Shown here: positions 1 through 9,442 of the stretch, in pieces | Position numbering within the stretch: the first letter of the stretch is position 1 | How the letters are laid out: each line of letters opens with the position of its first letter | Translations under genes and position numbers: made by a program | Origin: Syntrophorhabdaceae bacterium | Lineage (GTDB): Bacteria; Desulfobacterota; Syntrophorhabdia; Syntrophorhabdales; Syntrophorhabdaceae | Assembly: GCA_036504895.1 (NCBI GenBank) | Contig: DASXUJ010000062.1 | Location: 153,167 to 217,166 of the forward strand | Reading direction: 5' to 3' | DNA length: 64,000 nt | The notes under the pieces: model-generated | What the model was told of the DNA's origin: nothing | The model's database searches: none | Seen by the model: the letters and a program-made list of their open reading frames with translations, nothing else

Positions 1-1172
1 GTTTTCGATTCCTTCTGGATAAAGCTCATGACCTCTTCTCCCGCCTTCTCCGCCGAAGGGGAATCATACGGGATGCCCAGGCGTATGAGCATGTGGGCGA
101 ACCCCATAACGCCCAGCCCTATCTTGCGGTTGCCCCTCGTCACTTTATCTATGCCGCCGATGGGATACCTGCCCATTTCGATTACATTATCCAGAAATCT
201 CACCCCAAGGTGAACGAGGTCTCCCAGCCTTTTCCAGTCTATCGTCCCCTTCAGCGCAATTTTCGAGAGGTTGATGGAGCCGAGACAGCACGATTCATAG
301 GGGAGAAGGGGTTGCTCTCCGCACGGGTTCGTCGCTTCTATGTCTCCCATGTGGGGAGTCGGATTGGCCCTGTTAATGGTGTCAATGAAAAGGACCCCCG
401 GTTCTCCTGATATCCAGGCTGATTCAGCGATTAGTCTGAAGAGGTCGCGGGCTTTCAGCCTCTTCGTTGTCTGCTTCGTTCTCGGGTTAAGAAGGGCAAA
501 ATCCTCTCCTCCCGCATAAGCTTTCATAAATTCATCCGTAACCGCAACCGAGAGGTTGAAGTTGGTGAGCTCATGAGGGTCTCTCTTTATGGTTATGAAT
601 TCCTCTATATCAGGGTGGTCGATCCTGAGGACGCCCATATTCGCCCCCCTGCGGGTACCGCCCTGCTTAATCACTTCGGTGGCAACATTGATAACTCTAA
701 TGAAGGATACGGGACCGCTCGCCTCGCCCATGGTGGAAAATACCCTGTCATTCTTGGGCCTGAGTCTCGAGAAGGAAAACCCGGTGCCCCCGCCTGTTCT
801 ATGCACCATGGCTGTCTCTTTTACTACGTCGAATATGGATTCCAAAGAGTCAAAGACAGGCAAGACAAAGCAGGCCGCCAATTGGCCCAGTTCCCTGCCC
901 GCATTCATGAGGGTCGGGGAATTAGGCAGGAACTCGAGATTGGAAAGCATCGTATAAAATTCCTCTTCCCTCTCGGCTTTCCGGGCAGAATCAAATTCGT
1001 CCTCGCCCCCGGCAATATGGCGTGCCACCCGCCTGAACATATCAAGCGGCGTTTCGATGACCGATCCTGATTCATCCCTGAGGAGGTACCTCTTCCTCAA
1101 GACGAGGATCGCGCTCTGATCCATCTTTTCTTCCCTAACCGTGATGCCCGACTGAGTCTTCTCTAGCCCCAT
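1..1172 (-). CDS. nrdJ: Adenosylcobalamin-dependent ribonucleotide reductase (class II), N-terminal part; C-terminus outside window
   Basis: Reduces ribonucleotides to deoxyribonucleotides with a B12-generated thiyl radical, so it works without oxygen. The reading frame is open from the start codon to base 1, about 390 residues; the family is usually 600 residues or more, so the C-terminal part lies outside. Counting from the ATG at 1172, Cys101 (GQLAACFVLP) fits the redox-active cysteine and Cys284 in NPCGEQPLLPYESCCLGSINL-type sequence is the hallmark active-site motif; HRTGGGTGFSFSRLR and KQGGTRRGANMGVL are also typical. An ATG at 1187 is in frame, but AAAAGGA sits five bases before the ATG at 1172, which I prefer. 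It diverges from the HDOD gene. I looked for a cobalamin riboswitch upstream and saw none. Class II assignment is firm; the subtype symbol is less so. Confidence 0.9.
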   Translation of the reverse strand, partial: MGLEKTQSGITVREEKMDQSAILVLRKRYLLRDESGSVIETPLDMFRRVARHIAGGEDEFDSARKAEREEEFYTMLSNLEFLPNSPTLMNAGRELGQLAACFVLPVFDSLESIFDVVKETAMVHRTGGGTGFSFSRLRPKNDRVFSTMGEASGPVSFIRVINVATEVIKQGGTRRGANMGVLRIDHPDIEEFITIKRDPHELTNFNLSVAVTDEFMKAYAGGEDFALLNPRTKQTTKRLKARDLFRLIAESAWISGEPGVLFIDTINRANPTPHMGDIEATNPCGEQPLLPYESCCLGSINLSKIALKGTIDWKRLGDLVHLGVRFLDNVIEMGRYPIGGIDKVTRGNRKIGLGVMGFAHMLIRLGIPYDSPSAEKAGEEVMSFIQKESK

Positions 1173-1336
1173 TGATATCCTTTTCATATGAAAAAAAATA
1201 ATCTGAGAAAAATTAACTATTTCCGATCCCCCTGTCAACCGGTCATCGGGAGCCCGGAGCGGTCTGAGTGTGACAAAGGTCATGTAATCGATCCGATTCC
1301 TCAACGTATACTGTCTCTTCAGTCTATCGACGGTTT

Positions 1337-2470
1337 ATGGAGAGTTTGAAGGCTATAGCGCTTTTATGCGCGGGTACCATTATACTGTGCCTGCTCTTTC
1401 TCTTTTTCCGCACCCGGATAAAGGAAAGGCAGAGTCATGGGCTCCCTGCGCCCGCCCCAGTGAAAACGGCCCGCCTTGTCGGATCCCATGATAACCGGTA
1501 CGAACAGGACCCCGAGATAGAGGCCGTCCTGAACCTCTATCCCGTGCTTAAAGCAATCCCCTATGTTCTTGTCCCGGAAGGGGCTGTCCTCAAGTCCGCC
1601 GACGCCGTGGAAGCGTCGGCGAGGAGAGAGATGGAGCAAAGGATATCGGCCTGTGGCCTGTTGCAGGCCAACTCAGGCAAACTCCTCAATCTTCTGAGGG
1701 ACCCGGAGTCGAATCCGGGCGAGATCACTATCATCGTCTCCACGAACCCGGTGTTTTCGGCAAAGCTTCTTCGGGCCGTCAATTCCGTCTATTTCAGTCT
1801 TCCCCGCAGGATCACGTCGGTGGGGCGGGCAATTACCCTTCTGGGATATAACAACGTGAGGTCCCTGGTGCTCCAGGACGCGCTACAGAGTATGATCCCG
1901 GTCAACCGAGCCGGCTCGGACACTTCGGTAAAAATATGGGTCCATTCGGCCATCGTCTCGGCTTGCTCGGCATACCTTGGAAAAACGAATTTCGGTCTAT
2001 CGGAATATGAGCTTGCGACCATGGGCCTGCTCCATGACATAGGAAAGTACTATATGGAGGGCTCCGATCCAGGACCGCATGCTCACCCGGGCGTCCCTCT
2101 TCCTTTATGGGAGGAGCAGACCTACGGTTTCACCCATGCCTTCCTCGGTTCTCTTGTTGTGGAGAAGTGGCGACTGCCTGCCCTTGTCTCCCGTGCCATC
2201 GCCCATCACCATGACCCGTCGTTCAGCTCCCCCGGGAATATACCCGCGGATTGCATCAGGCAAAGCTTCATCGTTTGCCTGGCCGATCTGACGGCAAAGC
2301 TTCTCGATTACGGCGGAGCCGGAGACGGGATACTTCCAATACGGCAGGAATACTTCAGAAATTTCGGTTTACCGGACGACCCGGCAGCCCTTATCACTCC
2401 CACGCTTATCAAAGAGGCCCATAAAGCGCGGAGTATCGTAGAATCTTATGTGAGACCCATCACCGACTGA
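1337..2470 (+). CDS. Membrane-anchored HDOD-domain signalling protein
   Basis: 377 residues. Residues about 5-25 are one hydrophobic segment followed by RTRIKER, so the protein is probably an inner-membrane protein with a cytoplasmic body. Residues about 105-310 are an HDOD domain: NPVFSAKLLRAVNSVYFSLPRRITSVGRAITLLGYNNVRSLVLQ is the family's conserved helical core, and H233-D234 (LLHDIGKYY) keeps the HD pair. HDOD proteins are usually non-catalytic or weakly catalytic modules in signalling and motility control; no GGDEF or EAL domain is attached here. A TATACT box at 1307-1312 lies about 25 bases before the ATG, giving a very short leader without a clear ribosome-binding site. It converges on nadE with 30 bases between the stops. 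Domain call is firm, the target is unknown. Confidence 0.85.
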   Translation: MESLKAIALLCAGTIILCLLFLFFRTRIKERQSHGLPAPAPVKTARLVGSHDNRYEQDPEIEAVLNLYPVLKAIPYVLVPEGAVLKSADAVEASARREMEQRISACGLLQANSGKLLNLLRDPESNPGEITIIVSTNPVFSAKLLRAVNSVYFSLPRRITSVGRAITLLGYNNVRSLVLQDALQSMIPVNRAGSDTSVKIWVHSAIVSACSAYLGKTNFGLSEYELATMGLLHDIGKYYMEGSDPGPHAHPGVPLPLWEEQTYGFTHAFLGSLVVEKWRLPALVSRAIAHHHDPSFSSPGNIPADCIRQSFIVCLADLTAKLLDYGGAGDGILPIRQEYFRNFGLPDDPAALITPTLIKEAHKARSIVESYVRPITD

Positions 2471-2500
2471 TCGAGATCGAAGAAAACCTCGTGTCGCTTT

Positions 2501-4585
2501 TTATCCGAAAAATTCACGCCCCGGGTCTTCGTCCGGTATCTCGTCCAGCAGGGCCAGCCAGACCGTTGCTTCGCCGTCACTCGGCGCGCGGTAATCTCCT
2601 CGGGGAGAAAGGGAACCGCCGGAGCCCACTTTCGGCGCATTCGCGATACAACTGCGCTTATATTGACTGTATGTGAAAAATCGTTCCAGAAAAACTTTGA
2701 GCCAGCTTTTTATTTCTCCGATGGAATATTGATTACGCTGCTTCTCGGGAATATCGGGCCATGATCCCGACCTGCGGTCGCGCCATGCGGTCCAGGCGAG
2801 AAAAGCCACTTTGGTAGGCAAATAACCGAATCGAAGGATGTAGTAAAGGCTGAAGTCCTGAAGCTCATAGGGTCCGATCACGTGCTCCGAATGCTGGCCC
2901 GGCTCTTCATCGGTCATCCCCGGGATCAATTCCGGGCTTATGGACGTGGCGAGCACATCATAAAGCACGCTGCTCACATCCGCCCCCGCTTCACGAGTTT
3001 TGGCGAGCCAGCGGATCAGGTATTGGACCAGGGTTTTAGGGACGCTTGCGTTCACATGGTAATGGGCCATATGGTCACCCACCCCATAGGTCGACCAGCC
3101 GAGAGCCAGCTCACTAAGATCGCTTGTGCCCACGACTAATCCCCCCTGAAGATTGGCGATGCGGAAAAGGTGGCTGGTCCGCTCCCCTGCCTGAACATTT
3201 TCGAATGCAATATCGTAGAGCGGCTCCCCTTCGGCGAAGGGGTGCTCCATGTCCCGAAACATCTGCATACAGCTCGGCCTGATATCTATTTCCCGCGTGG
3301 TGCAGCCCACCGAGGCCGTAAGCCTCCTCGCCTGATCGAGTGTGCGCGCGCTGGTGGCGAATCCCGGCATTATGAAGGCAAGTATATTTTCCCTGGGCAG
3401 GGCCATGACATCCATGGCGCGGGCACAGACGATGAGCGCCTGGGTCGAGTCGAGTCCTCCCGATACCCCGATCACCACCTTCTTGATGCCCGTTGCCCGG
3501 AGTCTTTTTACCAACCCCTGCACCTGGATCTCATAGACTTCGCTGCACCTTTCGTCCTGTCTCGAAGGATCGCTCGGCACAAAGGGGAAGCGCTCGTATT
3601 TCCTCTCCAGGGGGAGTCCCTCCCCGTCCGGGAGGTTAAGGTCCACCCGGATTTTACGGAACCGGCTGAGCTCCTCTTTATGGTATTCGCCATTCTGGCT
3701 GAAGCTGTTCTGGTACATACGGTCCTGGCTCAGGCGATCGAGGTCGACGTCACCCGTTATTATCTGAGGACCATAGGTGAAGCGTTGCGATTCCGCTACC
3801 AGGGAGCCGTTCTCACTGATTATCCCGTGACCGTCCCACGCGAGATCGGTGGTCGATTCACCGAAACCGGCGGCGGAATAGGCATAGGCAGCGATGCAAC
3901 GCCCCGACTGGTTGGAGACGAGCTGTCTCCGGTAATCGCCCTTGGTCACCGTCACGTTGGATGCCGAGAGATTGAGGAGGACCGTCGCTCCGGCAAGTGC
4001 CGCATATGAGGAGGGCGGGACCGGTACCCAGAGGTCTTCGCATATCTCCACATGGAACGACAGAAGGGGCTGCTTTTCAAACCTGAATATGAGGCTTGAC
4101 CCGAAAGGAATATCCGGCTGCCCCGGAAGCTCGATTGTATCACCCGGGGCCCTGGTGGCCGGAGCAAAATGGCGCAGCTCGTAATATTCCCGATAATTGG
4201 GCAGGTACGTCTTCGGCACCACTCCGAGTATACGCCCTTCGCACAGAATGACCGCACAATTAAAGAGCATGTCCCGGACTTTAAGGGGCAGGCCCACTGC
4301 CGCCACCACCGGCAGGTCCCGGGAGGCATCGATTATTTTTGCGAGTCCTTTGATGCAGCCGTCGAGGAGCGCCTGCTGGTGGAAAAGGTCCTCACAGGTA
4401 TAGGAGGAAAGACCCAATTCAGGGAAAAGGGCAAGCACGGCTTTTCTTTCTGCCGCGAGTCGCATTAAGGCAACCGTCTGTTCGGCATTGAAGGCAGGGT
4501 CCCCCACCTTTACTTCAGGTATGGCTATGGCGAGGCGCGCGAAGTTATGGCGGTAAAGATTGAAGAATGGCTTTCCCGATGTCAC
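2501..4585 (-). CDS. nadE: Glutamine-dependent NAD+ synthetase
   Basis: 694 residues, the usual length of the two-domain enzyme. It converts deamido-NAD to NAD with ATP, taking ammonia from glutamine. Residues 1-300 are the nitrilase-type glutaminase with a recognisable triad: Glu56 ([10 protein letters not shown]), Lys124 ([10 protein letters not shown]) and Cys181 (EICEDLWVP). Residues about 350-690 are the synthetase, with the pyrophosphatase loop SGGLDST at 374-380 and [21 protein letters not shown] further on. The start is GTG and overlaps the ilvD stop as GTGA, so the two genes are one transcript and probably translationally coupled. The shared operon of NAD synthesis and branched-chain amino acid synthesis has no obvious metabolic logic. 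No missing catalytic residues. Confidence 0.95.
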   Translation of the reverse strand: MTSGKPFFNLYRHNFARLAIAIPEVKVGDPAFNAEQTVALMRLAAERKAVLALFPELGLSSYTCEDLFHQQALLDGCIKGLAKIIDASRDLPVVAAVGLPLKVRDMLFNCAVILCEGRILGVVPKTYLPNYREYYELRHFAPATRAPGDTIELPGQPDIPFGSSLIFRFEKQPLLSFHVEICEDLWVPVPPSSYAALAGATVLLNLSASNVTVTKGDYRRQLVSNQSGRCIAAYAYSAAGFGESTTDLAWDGHGIISENGSLVAESQRFTYGPQIITGDVDLDRLSQDRMYQNSFSQNGEYHKEELSRFRKIRVDLNLPDGEGLPLERKYERFPFVPSDPSRQDERCSEVYEIQVQGLVKRLRATGIKKVVIGVSGGLDSTQALIVCARAMDVMALPRENILAFIMPGFATSARTLDQARRLTASVGCTTREIDIRPSCMQMFRDMEHPFAEGEPLYDIAFENVQAGERTSHLFRIANLQGGLVVGTSDLSELALGWSTYGVGDHMAHYHVNASVPKTLVQYLIRWLAKTREAGADVSSVLYDVLATSISPELIPGMTDEEPGQHSEHVIGPYELQDFSLYYILRFGYLPTKVAFLAWTAWRDRRSGSWPDIPEKQRNQYSIGEIKSWLKVFLERFFTYSQYKRSCIANAPKVGSGGSLSPRGDYRAPSDGEATVWLALLDEIPDEDPGREFFG

Positions 4586-6240
4586 TTAAATACTGCCCCT
4601 GTGGAAGCGCTTGTCACCATCTCCGCATAACGGGCCATATAGCCGCTCTTTATCTTCGGTTCGGGCCGCTTCCATGCCTTTTTCCTCTTATCCATCTCCT
4701 TCTTGCCGACCTTGAGCTCTATGCTCTTTTTTACCAGATCGATCTCTATTCCGTCCCCGTCCTTTATAAGGGCAATGGGGCCGCCCTCCGCAGCCTCGGG
4801 GGAAACGTGGCCTATGCAGAGCCCCCTTGTTCCTCCGGAAAACCTGCCGTCCGTGATCAAGGCACATTCGGCATCGAGACCCCGACCCGCGAGAACCGCG
4901 GTCGGTGTAAGCATCTCCCTCATGCCCGGTCCACCCTTCGGGCCCTCATAGCGAATGATCAGTGCGTCACCCGGACGGATCTTCCCCTCCATGATCGCCG
5001 CCCCGGCCTCTTCCTCGCTTTCGAAAACCCTTGCAATACCCGTAAAATGCCAGGCCTCTTCCGGTACGCCGATCCGCTTCACGATCGCGCCGTCAGGGGC
5101 AAGACTTCCATAAAGCACGGCGAGGCCGCCTTTTTCGTGATAAGGCCGCCCGAGGGGACGGATCACTTCATTCTCTTCCACGGCGGCTTCTTTGAGGAGA
5201 TCGCCCAGCTTCCTGCCTGCCACGGTCATGCACTTCTTGTTGATGAGGTTCTTCTTTGAAAGCTCCTTCATGATGGCATAGACGCCACCTGCTTCAAATA
5301 GATCTTCCAGATGATGGGGACCCGCAGGGCTCATATTGCAGATGTGGGGAACCCGTTCCGATATCTCGTCAAATATGGCTAGCGGCAGCTTCAGGCCGGC
5401 CTCATGGGCTATCGCCGGCAGATGGAGCGCCGTATTGGAGGAACCACCGAAGGCCATATCGACCGTGACGGCGTTGGTAAAGGCATTGAGGGTGACGATA
5501 TCTTTCGGCTTCAGGTCTTCCTTTATAAGGCCCACGATACGCTTTCCCGTCATCTTCGCGAGTCTCACCCTTGCCGCATGGACCGCGGGAATGGTCCCGT
5601 TGCCGGGCAGGGCGAGGCCGAGGGCCTCGGAAAGGCAATTCATCGAGTTGGCGGTAAACATACCGGAGCACGAGCCGGGACCCGGGCAGGCGCATTGCTC
5701 GAGCTGAGTCAGAGCCTCTTCGGTCATGAGTCCTCCCGCTACTTTACCGACCCCTTCAAAGACAGTGATAAGATCGACGGGTTTTCCCTTGAACTTACCG
5801 GCCAACATCGGACCTCCGCTCACCATGATGGCGGGTATATTAAGTCTCATGGCGGCCATCATCATGCCGGGAATGATCTTGTCGCAATTCGGGATCAGGA
5901 CCAGGCCGTCAAAAGGGTAGGCCTTGGCCATTACCTCTACGGAATCACAAATGAGCTCCCGCGAGCCGAGGGAGTATTTCATGCCTTCATGGTTCATGGC
6001 GATGCCGTCGCAGATTCCTATGGTGGAAAATTCCATCGGTGTTCCACCGGCCAGCCGTATACCGTCCTTTACCGCCTGGCAGATACGGTCCAGGTGTATG
6101 TGACCGGGTATAAGTTCGTTGGCCGAATTGGCAATCCCTATTATCGGTCTCTCCAACTCTTCCGGTAAGCAGCCCATGGCACTGAAAAGGGACCTGTGAG
6201 GCGCTTTTTCAATCCCTTTTTTCATTTTATCCGATCTCAT
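4582..6240 (-). CDS. ilvD: Dihydroxy-acid dehydratase
   Basis: 552 residues, normal length. Dehydrates 2,3-dihydroxy acids to 2-oxo acids in valine, isoleucine and leucine synthesis; iron-sulfur cytoplasmic enzyme. The motifs NCDKIIPGM (Cys119) and [18 protein letters not shown] (Cys191) are the cluster and signature segments; [22 protein letters not shown] near the C-terminus is also diagnostic. Near residue 45 the sequence reads [11 protein letters not shown]; enzymes with the plant/actinobacterial [2Fe-2S] cluster have a cysteine where Gly46 stands here, so a [4Fe-4S] type is more likely (inference). GTAGGAGGAGAGACGA before the ATG is a strong ribosome-binding site. It is the first gene of the ilvD-nadE unit and diverges from the methyltransferase gene. 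Confidence 0.95.
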   Translation of the reverse strand: MRSDKMKKGIEKAPHRSLFSAMGCLPEELERPIIGIANSANELIPGHIHLDRICQAVKDGIRLAGGTPMEFSTIGICDGIAMNHEGMKYSLGSRELICDSVEVMAKAYPFDGLVLIPNCDKIIPGMMMAAMRLNIPAIMVSGGPMLAGKFKGKPVDLITVFEGVGKVAGGLMTEEALTQLEQCACPGPGSCSGMFTANSMNCLSEALGLALPGNGTIPAVHAARVRLAKMTGKRIVGLIKEDLKPKDIVTLNAFTNAVTVDMAFGGSSNTALHLPAIAHEAGLKLPLAIFDEISERVPHICNMSPAGPHHLEDLFEAGGVYAIMKELSKKNLINKKCMTVAGRKLGDLLKEAAVEENEVIRPLGRPYHEKGGLAVLYGSLAPDGAIVKRIGVPEEAWHFTGIARVFESEEEAGAAIMEGKIRPGDALIIRYEGPKGGPGMREMLTPTAVLAGRGLDAECALITDGRFSGGTRGLCIGHVSPEAAEGGPIALIKDGDGIEIDLVKKSIELKVGKKEMDKRKKAWKRPEPKIKSGYMARYAEMVTSASTGAVFK

Positions 6241-6321
6241 TCGTCTCTCCTCCTACGGTATAGGTGAACCGTTTTCCGCCTTCCTTCCGAAATTCCGAAA
6301 TAGGCGTCAATATAGAAGATT

Positions 6322-6327
6322 ATTATA
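6322..6327 (-). promoter_or_regulatory. Possible -10 box ahead of ilvD
   Basis: The minus strand reads TATAAT here, about 80 bases before the ilvD ATG, in an AT-rich stretch (6300-6360) unlike the surrounding coding sequence. I cannot find a good -35 hexamer at 16-18 bases, so the promoter is only probable. No leader peptide or attenuator-like hairpin is visible before ilvD. Confidence 0.35.
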
Positions 6328-6462
6328 AAAGCCTTTTAGAATTCAACTAAATAGTAGGCGTGGTTGATTTCTCTTTCGTTTTATTCTAATGTTATACCCA
6401 TACTCAACCGGCATTTGAAAGGCCATCCGGGGGAAAGATCATTAGAGGGCGGTAAGAAGCTC

Positions 6463-7128
6463 ATGAGGGAATCGATACGACAATTTATTGAATTGGCAGC
6501 GCGGAACCTGCCCATGGAAGAGCCCATTTTCGAATTCGGCGCCCTTCAGCTACCAGGTCTTGAAGGAGTGGCCGATTTACGGACTTTTTTTCCGGGAAAA
6601 ATATACGTGGGATGCGACATGAGGGAAGGCACCGGAGTCGACAGGGTGCGCAACCTCCACCATATTGAAGAACCGGGGGAGTCTGCGGGAACGGTCATAG
6701 CCCTCGATACCCTGGAGCATGTGGAATTTCCTCACAAGGCATTGCGTGAAATCCACCGTATACTCAAGCCTGACGGGATCGTGGTGATAAGCTCGGTCCT
6801 CGATTTCCGGATTCACGCCACACCCTATGATTACTGGAGGTTCACCCCGGACGGTTTCCGGAGTCTTCTCGCGCCTTTTGCCTCCTCTTTTATCGGCTTT
6901 GCCGGTATAGAGAGGTTCCCTCATACGATCGTGGGCATAGGTTTCAAGGGAAAGGGCCATGGACTGGACGGCTTCTTGAATGAATTCGAGCCGTGGAAGA
7001 CACGCTGGAGAAAACCGAAAGGTGATTCCTGGAAAGATGTGGCAAACCTCTTCATCCCTCCTCTCTTCGTAGGACTGGACAGAAGGATTGCCCGGCTCGT
7101 GGGAAAGGCAAAATCCCGCACATCGTGA
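6463..7128 (+). CDS. Class I SAM-dependent methyltransferase (Methyltransf_11 type)
   Basis: 221 residues from the ATG chosen here. The SAM-binding region begins at PIFEFGALQLPG (motif I, with E-F-G in place of the usual E-x-G-x-G), continues with YVGCDMREG (acidic end of strand 2), then VIALDTLEHVEFPHKALREIHRILKPDGIVVISS, which is the classic post-motif I to motif III stretch of this family. YDYWRFTPDGFRSLL is typical of methyltransferases associated with glycan or lipid biosynthesis, but the substrate cannot be told. The frame extends upstream to a TTG at 6364 without family-like sequence; GAGGGCGG about ten bases before the ATG at 6463 supports the shorter form. It stands alone. Confidence 0.75.
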   Translation: MRESIRQFIELAARNLPMEEPIFEFGALQLPGLEGVADLRTFFPGKIYVGCDMREGTGVDRVRNLHHIEEPGESAGTVIALDTLEHVEFPHKALREIHRILKPDGIVVISSVLDFRIHATPYDYWRFTPDGFRSLLAPFASSFIGFAGIERFPHTIVGIGFKGKGHGLDGFLNEFEPWKTRWRKPKGDSWKDVANLFIPPLFVGLDRRIARLVGKAKSRTS

Positions 7129-7276
7129 TCCCGGTCCATCATGCCATTTTAAACTGTAATTTCAAAAGCGTAATTTGCCTGTCCCGCTGAAGTTCCCTCT
7201 GAAGAAATCGAATGGCCTGCTAAGATGTGTTAAAGATATTAATGGAGAGACGTAAGGGCTCCCGCAGCAGGCGGCG

Positions 7277-7852
7277 CTATCCGCCCTCGAACTCCCGGGG
7301 GTAACTTACGGTCGCGCCCGAAGTGGCAAGGGCCCCTTCTTTCAATTCGATTGCCATGAACCTATCCCGCGGGGCCCCGAAGGGGGCCTTGATGTTCCAT
7401 GCCCTTGCCGGTTTAAAACCGAATCTTCTATAATAGGAAGGATCACCATACACGATGACCGATTCGTGGCCAAGCTCCCTGGCGGTTTCCAGCCCCTCCC
7501 TCACAAGCTCGCTGCCCACCCCTTTCTTTTGATAATCCGGAAGCACGGCCAAAGGGGCCAATTCGAGGCTGGAGCAATGAACATTGTTTCCTTCGATCAA
7601 TATGGGATAAAACAGAATGTGACCCACTACCTTGCCCGGCTCAGCCTCAGCCACAAGAGAAAGGTTCCGGGTGAAGCGTTTTGACTGCCGCAGGAGCCAT
7701 ACGAAACGACCCTCGTTCGTCTCCTTGAAGGCCGAGTCATGCACCATAGTGATGCCACAGCAGTCGGTATCGTTCTCCGGCCTTACCTTCACACCCAGCC
7801 TGCTCAGAAACCGTCCTTTACTCAAAAAATGCCTTCTTCGCGCGCTTTTCAT
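7277..7852 (-). CDS. GNAT-family N-acetyltransferase
   Basis: About 191 residues from the ATG chosen here. The core VKVRPENDTDCCGITMVHDSAF, then LELAPLAVLPDYQKKGVGSELVREGLETARELGHESVIVYGDPSYYRRFGF, is typical: PDYQKKGVGSELV is the acetyl-CoA pyrophosphate loop (motif A, Q-x-x-G-x-G), and VYGDPSYYRRFGFKPA is the characteristic end of YhbS-like acetyltransferases. The frame extends upstream to a GTG at 7987, adding about 45 residues without resemblance to the fold; AAGGGATG roughly ten bases ahead favours the ATG at 7852, but the start is uncertain. It lies downstream of the MoxR-DUF58-DUF4129 operon in the same direction and may be its last gene. Acceptor substrate unknown. Confidence 0.8.
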   Translation of the reverse strand: MKSARRRHFLSKGRFLSRLGVKVRPENDTDCCGITMVHDSAFKETNEGRFVWLLRQSKRFTRNLSLVAEAEPGKVVGHILFYPILIEGNNVHCSSLELAPLAVLPDYQKKGVGSELVREGLETARELGHESVIVYGDPSYYRRFGFKPARAWNIKAPFGAPRDRFMAIELKEGALATSGATVSYPREFEGG

Positions 7853-8044
7853 CCCGAAGGGACATCCCTTCACCCAACGTCGCGGCATATCGGCGTGTAC
7901 GCCCGGGGCCTCTCGATTAACTGTCCCAAGAGCCGGAACTGCTCGCTCTTCAAGTAATCTTTGTTCAATTGATGTTAACACCCGCACCGGGAGGTGTCAA
8001 ACAATTTTTCGCCTTGACCGTGGTTTTTCGAACTCCTTGTGACG

Positions 8045-9442
8045 TCAGCGGGGCCGGTGACCGACTGTTCGGGTTATTAGACGCAAAGGCCAATGGAGGG
8101 GGCTTCTCAGTATTCTGCACGCTGACGAAAGCCTCTTCAAGTGCTCACCCGAAGTTTTGATCTCTCCGTATACCGCCTGACTATAGATGGTTACTATAAT
8201 GCCGATATCAATGCTGAGGGAGGGGAAGCGAGTTCCCAGGCGGTTCGCGAATTCCGACGGGGTCTCTTCCGGACGGGAAGGGCATCCGGAGCGACGGGCC
8301 CATTTCATCAGTATCCTATAGCCGTCGCCTGCCGAGCGGATGCCTCTCGTGTGCTGCCTTATCGTCGCGCCCGTACCGACTAATTTCCTCCATAACCAAA
8401 AGAACCAGGGAGGGACATGAAATACCTGGTGCCGTGGGCGCCGCTCTTTGCGTGTTGCGGACAGGAGCCATCTCGCCGCCAGGGCCAATGCTACGGCCAT
8501 CATCGCCGATGACAGGAGGAGAAGGACACCCCACAGACCGTAGCCCAGTATTTTATCGACAAGCTCCATCCACCAACTATCGCCCGCCCCATAGGACACG
8601 CTCCATGCTTTTCCCCGTGAAACGGAAGACGCCGGCTCGGGCCTGATGCTTCCTCTGGAAAAGAGAAAGAAGAGAGTACTTTCGATAAAAGGAACCGAGA
8701 AACCGGCAGCGTTCTTCAACATTCCATGAGTCGCGCGGGCAGCTGAATTGAGCGCCGGAATTGCCGGACCTGTGGCGACCACTACAAGAATAAGAAGAAT
8801 CAGGATGAAACCCATGATAACCGCGGTCCCTCTGAAGGATGCAGAGCGGTTCCCGTCGTCCGGCCGTAAAATTACAATAGCAAAAATACCGGCGAGGAGA
8901 AAAGGAAAGATCAGGACCTCCGGTATGACCGCGTCTATTATCAACCCCCCTTTCACGCGCAGAGCCAGCTTGAAGAGAAAAAGGCAGAAAAAGGCAGCAA
9001 GGCCGATATCGAAGCGGGAGCAGTATTTATAATATGTCGCGGGTCTGCGGCTCATGGCGACCCCGCCTATCCAGAAGAAAAGTGTCCAGAGAACCACCAA
9101 CCCAAGACCCGCCCACTGGACAAACCCGTGGAAATGGGAAATCGGGGCCTTAAGCCATTCAACATCGCTGAATGATTGGAGGGGGAAATAAACCGCATTT
9201 ACGGCCGCCGTCGCGATGCAGGCAAACCCGGCCAGATGAAGGCCGAGGACCGCAATAATCCTCCATCCCCTGCCCGTAGCCGCACGGCTCGTCAATAGAC
9301 CCGCAATAAAGGCCCCGAGGGCCACATGTAGAGGATAATGACCATCGACAATTCTACTAAGAGAGAGGGCGGCCCAGGAATAGAGCCAGCACATCTCCAT
9401 AATGACCGCAGCCGGATAGAGAAGAAAGGACTTCCGGTTCAC
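8045..9442 (-). CDS. Multi-pass membrane protein with C-terminal DUF4129-like region
   Basis: 465 residues. About seven to nine hydrophobic segments fill residues 5-340 (for example GLVVLWTLFFWIGGVAM, VLIFPFLLAGIFAIVIL, VLLLLSSAMMAVALALAARWL). The cytoplasmic tail carries SGCPSRPEETPSEFANRLGTRFPSL, the R-x-x-E-T-P-x-E-F/Y-A pattern of DUF4129 proteins, and ends with a helix-rich YSQAVYGE segment usual for that domain. It overlaps the upstream DUF58 gene by four bases and is the third member of the moxR-DUF58-DUF4129 unit. In many such operons a transglutaminase domain is attached to or encoded beside this protein; none is seen here. Role unknown, probably an envelope-linked function assisted by the MoxR chaperone. 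Confidence 0.7.
   Translation of the reverse strand: MNRKSFLLYPAAVIMEMCWLYSWAALSLSRIVDGHYPLHVALGAFIAGLLTSRAATGRGWRIIAVLGLHLAGFACIATAAVNAVYFPLQSFSDVEWLKAPISHFHGFVQWAGLGLVVLWTLFFWIGGVAMSRRPATYYKYCSRFDIGLAAFFCLFLFKLALRVKGGLIIDAVIPEVLIFPFLLAGIFAIVILRPDDGNRSASFRGTAVIMGFILILLILVVVATGPAIPALNSAARATHGMLKNAAGFSVPFIESTLFFLFSRGSIRPEPASSVSRGKAWSVSYGAGDSWWMELVDKILGYGLWGVLLLLSSAMMAVALALAARWLLSATRKERRPRHQVFHVPPWFFWLWRKLVGTGATIRQHTRGIRSAGDGYRILMKWARRSGCPSRPEETPSEFANRLGTRFPSLSIDIGIIVTIYSQAVYGEIKTSGEHLKRLSSACRILRSPLHWPLRLITRTVGHRPR

Noticed and set aside
1173..1336. Possible cobalamin riboswitch before the B12-dependent reductase
   Set aside because: No B12-box or surrounding conserved stems can be seen in the short leader.
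3170..4009. 279-codon open frame on the plus strand
   Set aside because: Antisense to nadE, whose catalytic motifs are all present; the plus-strand protein has no recognisable family and no ribosome-binding site.
5404..6168. 254-codon open frame on the plus strand
   Set aside because: Antisense shadow of ilvD; arises from high third-position GC.
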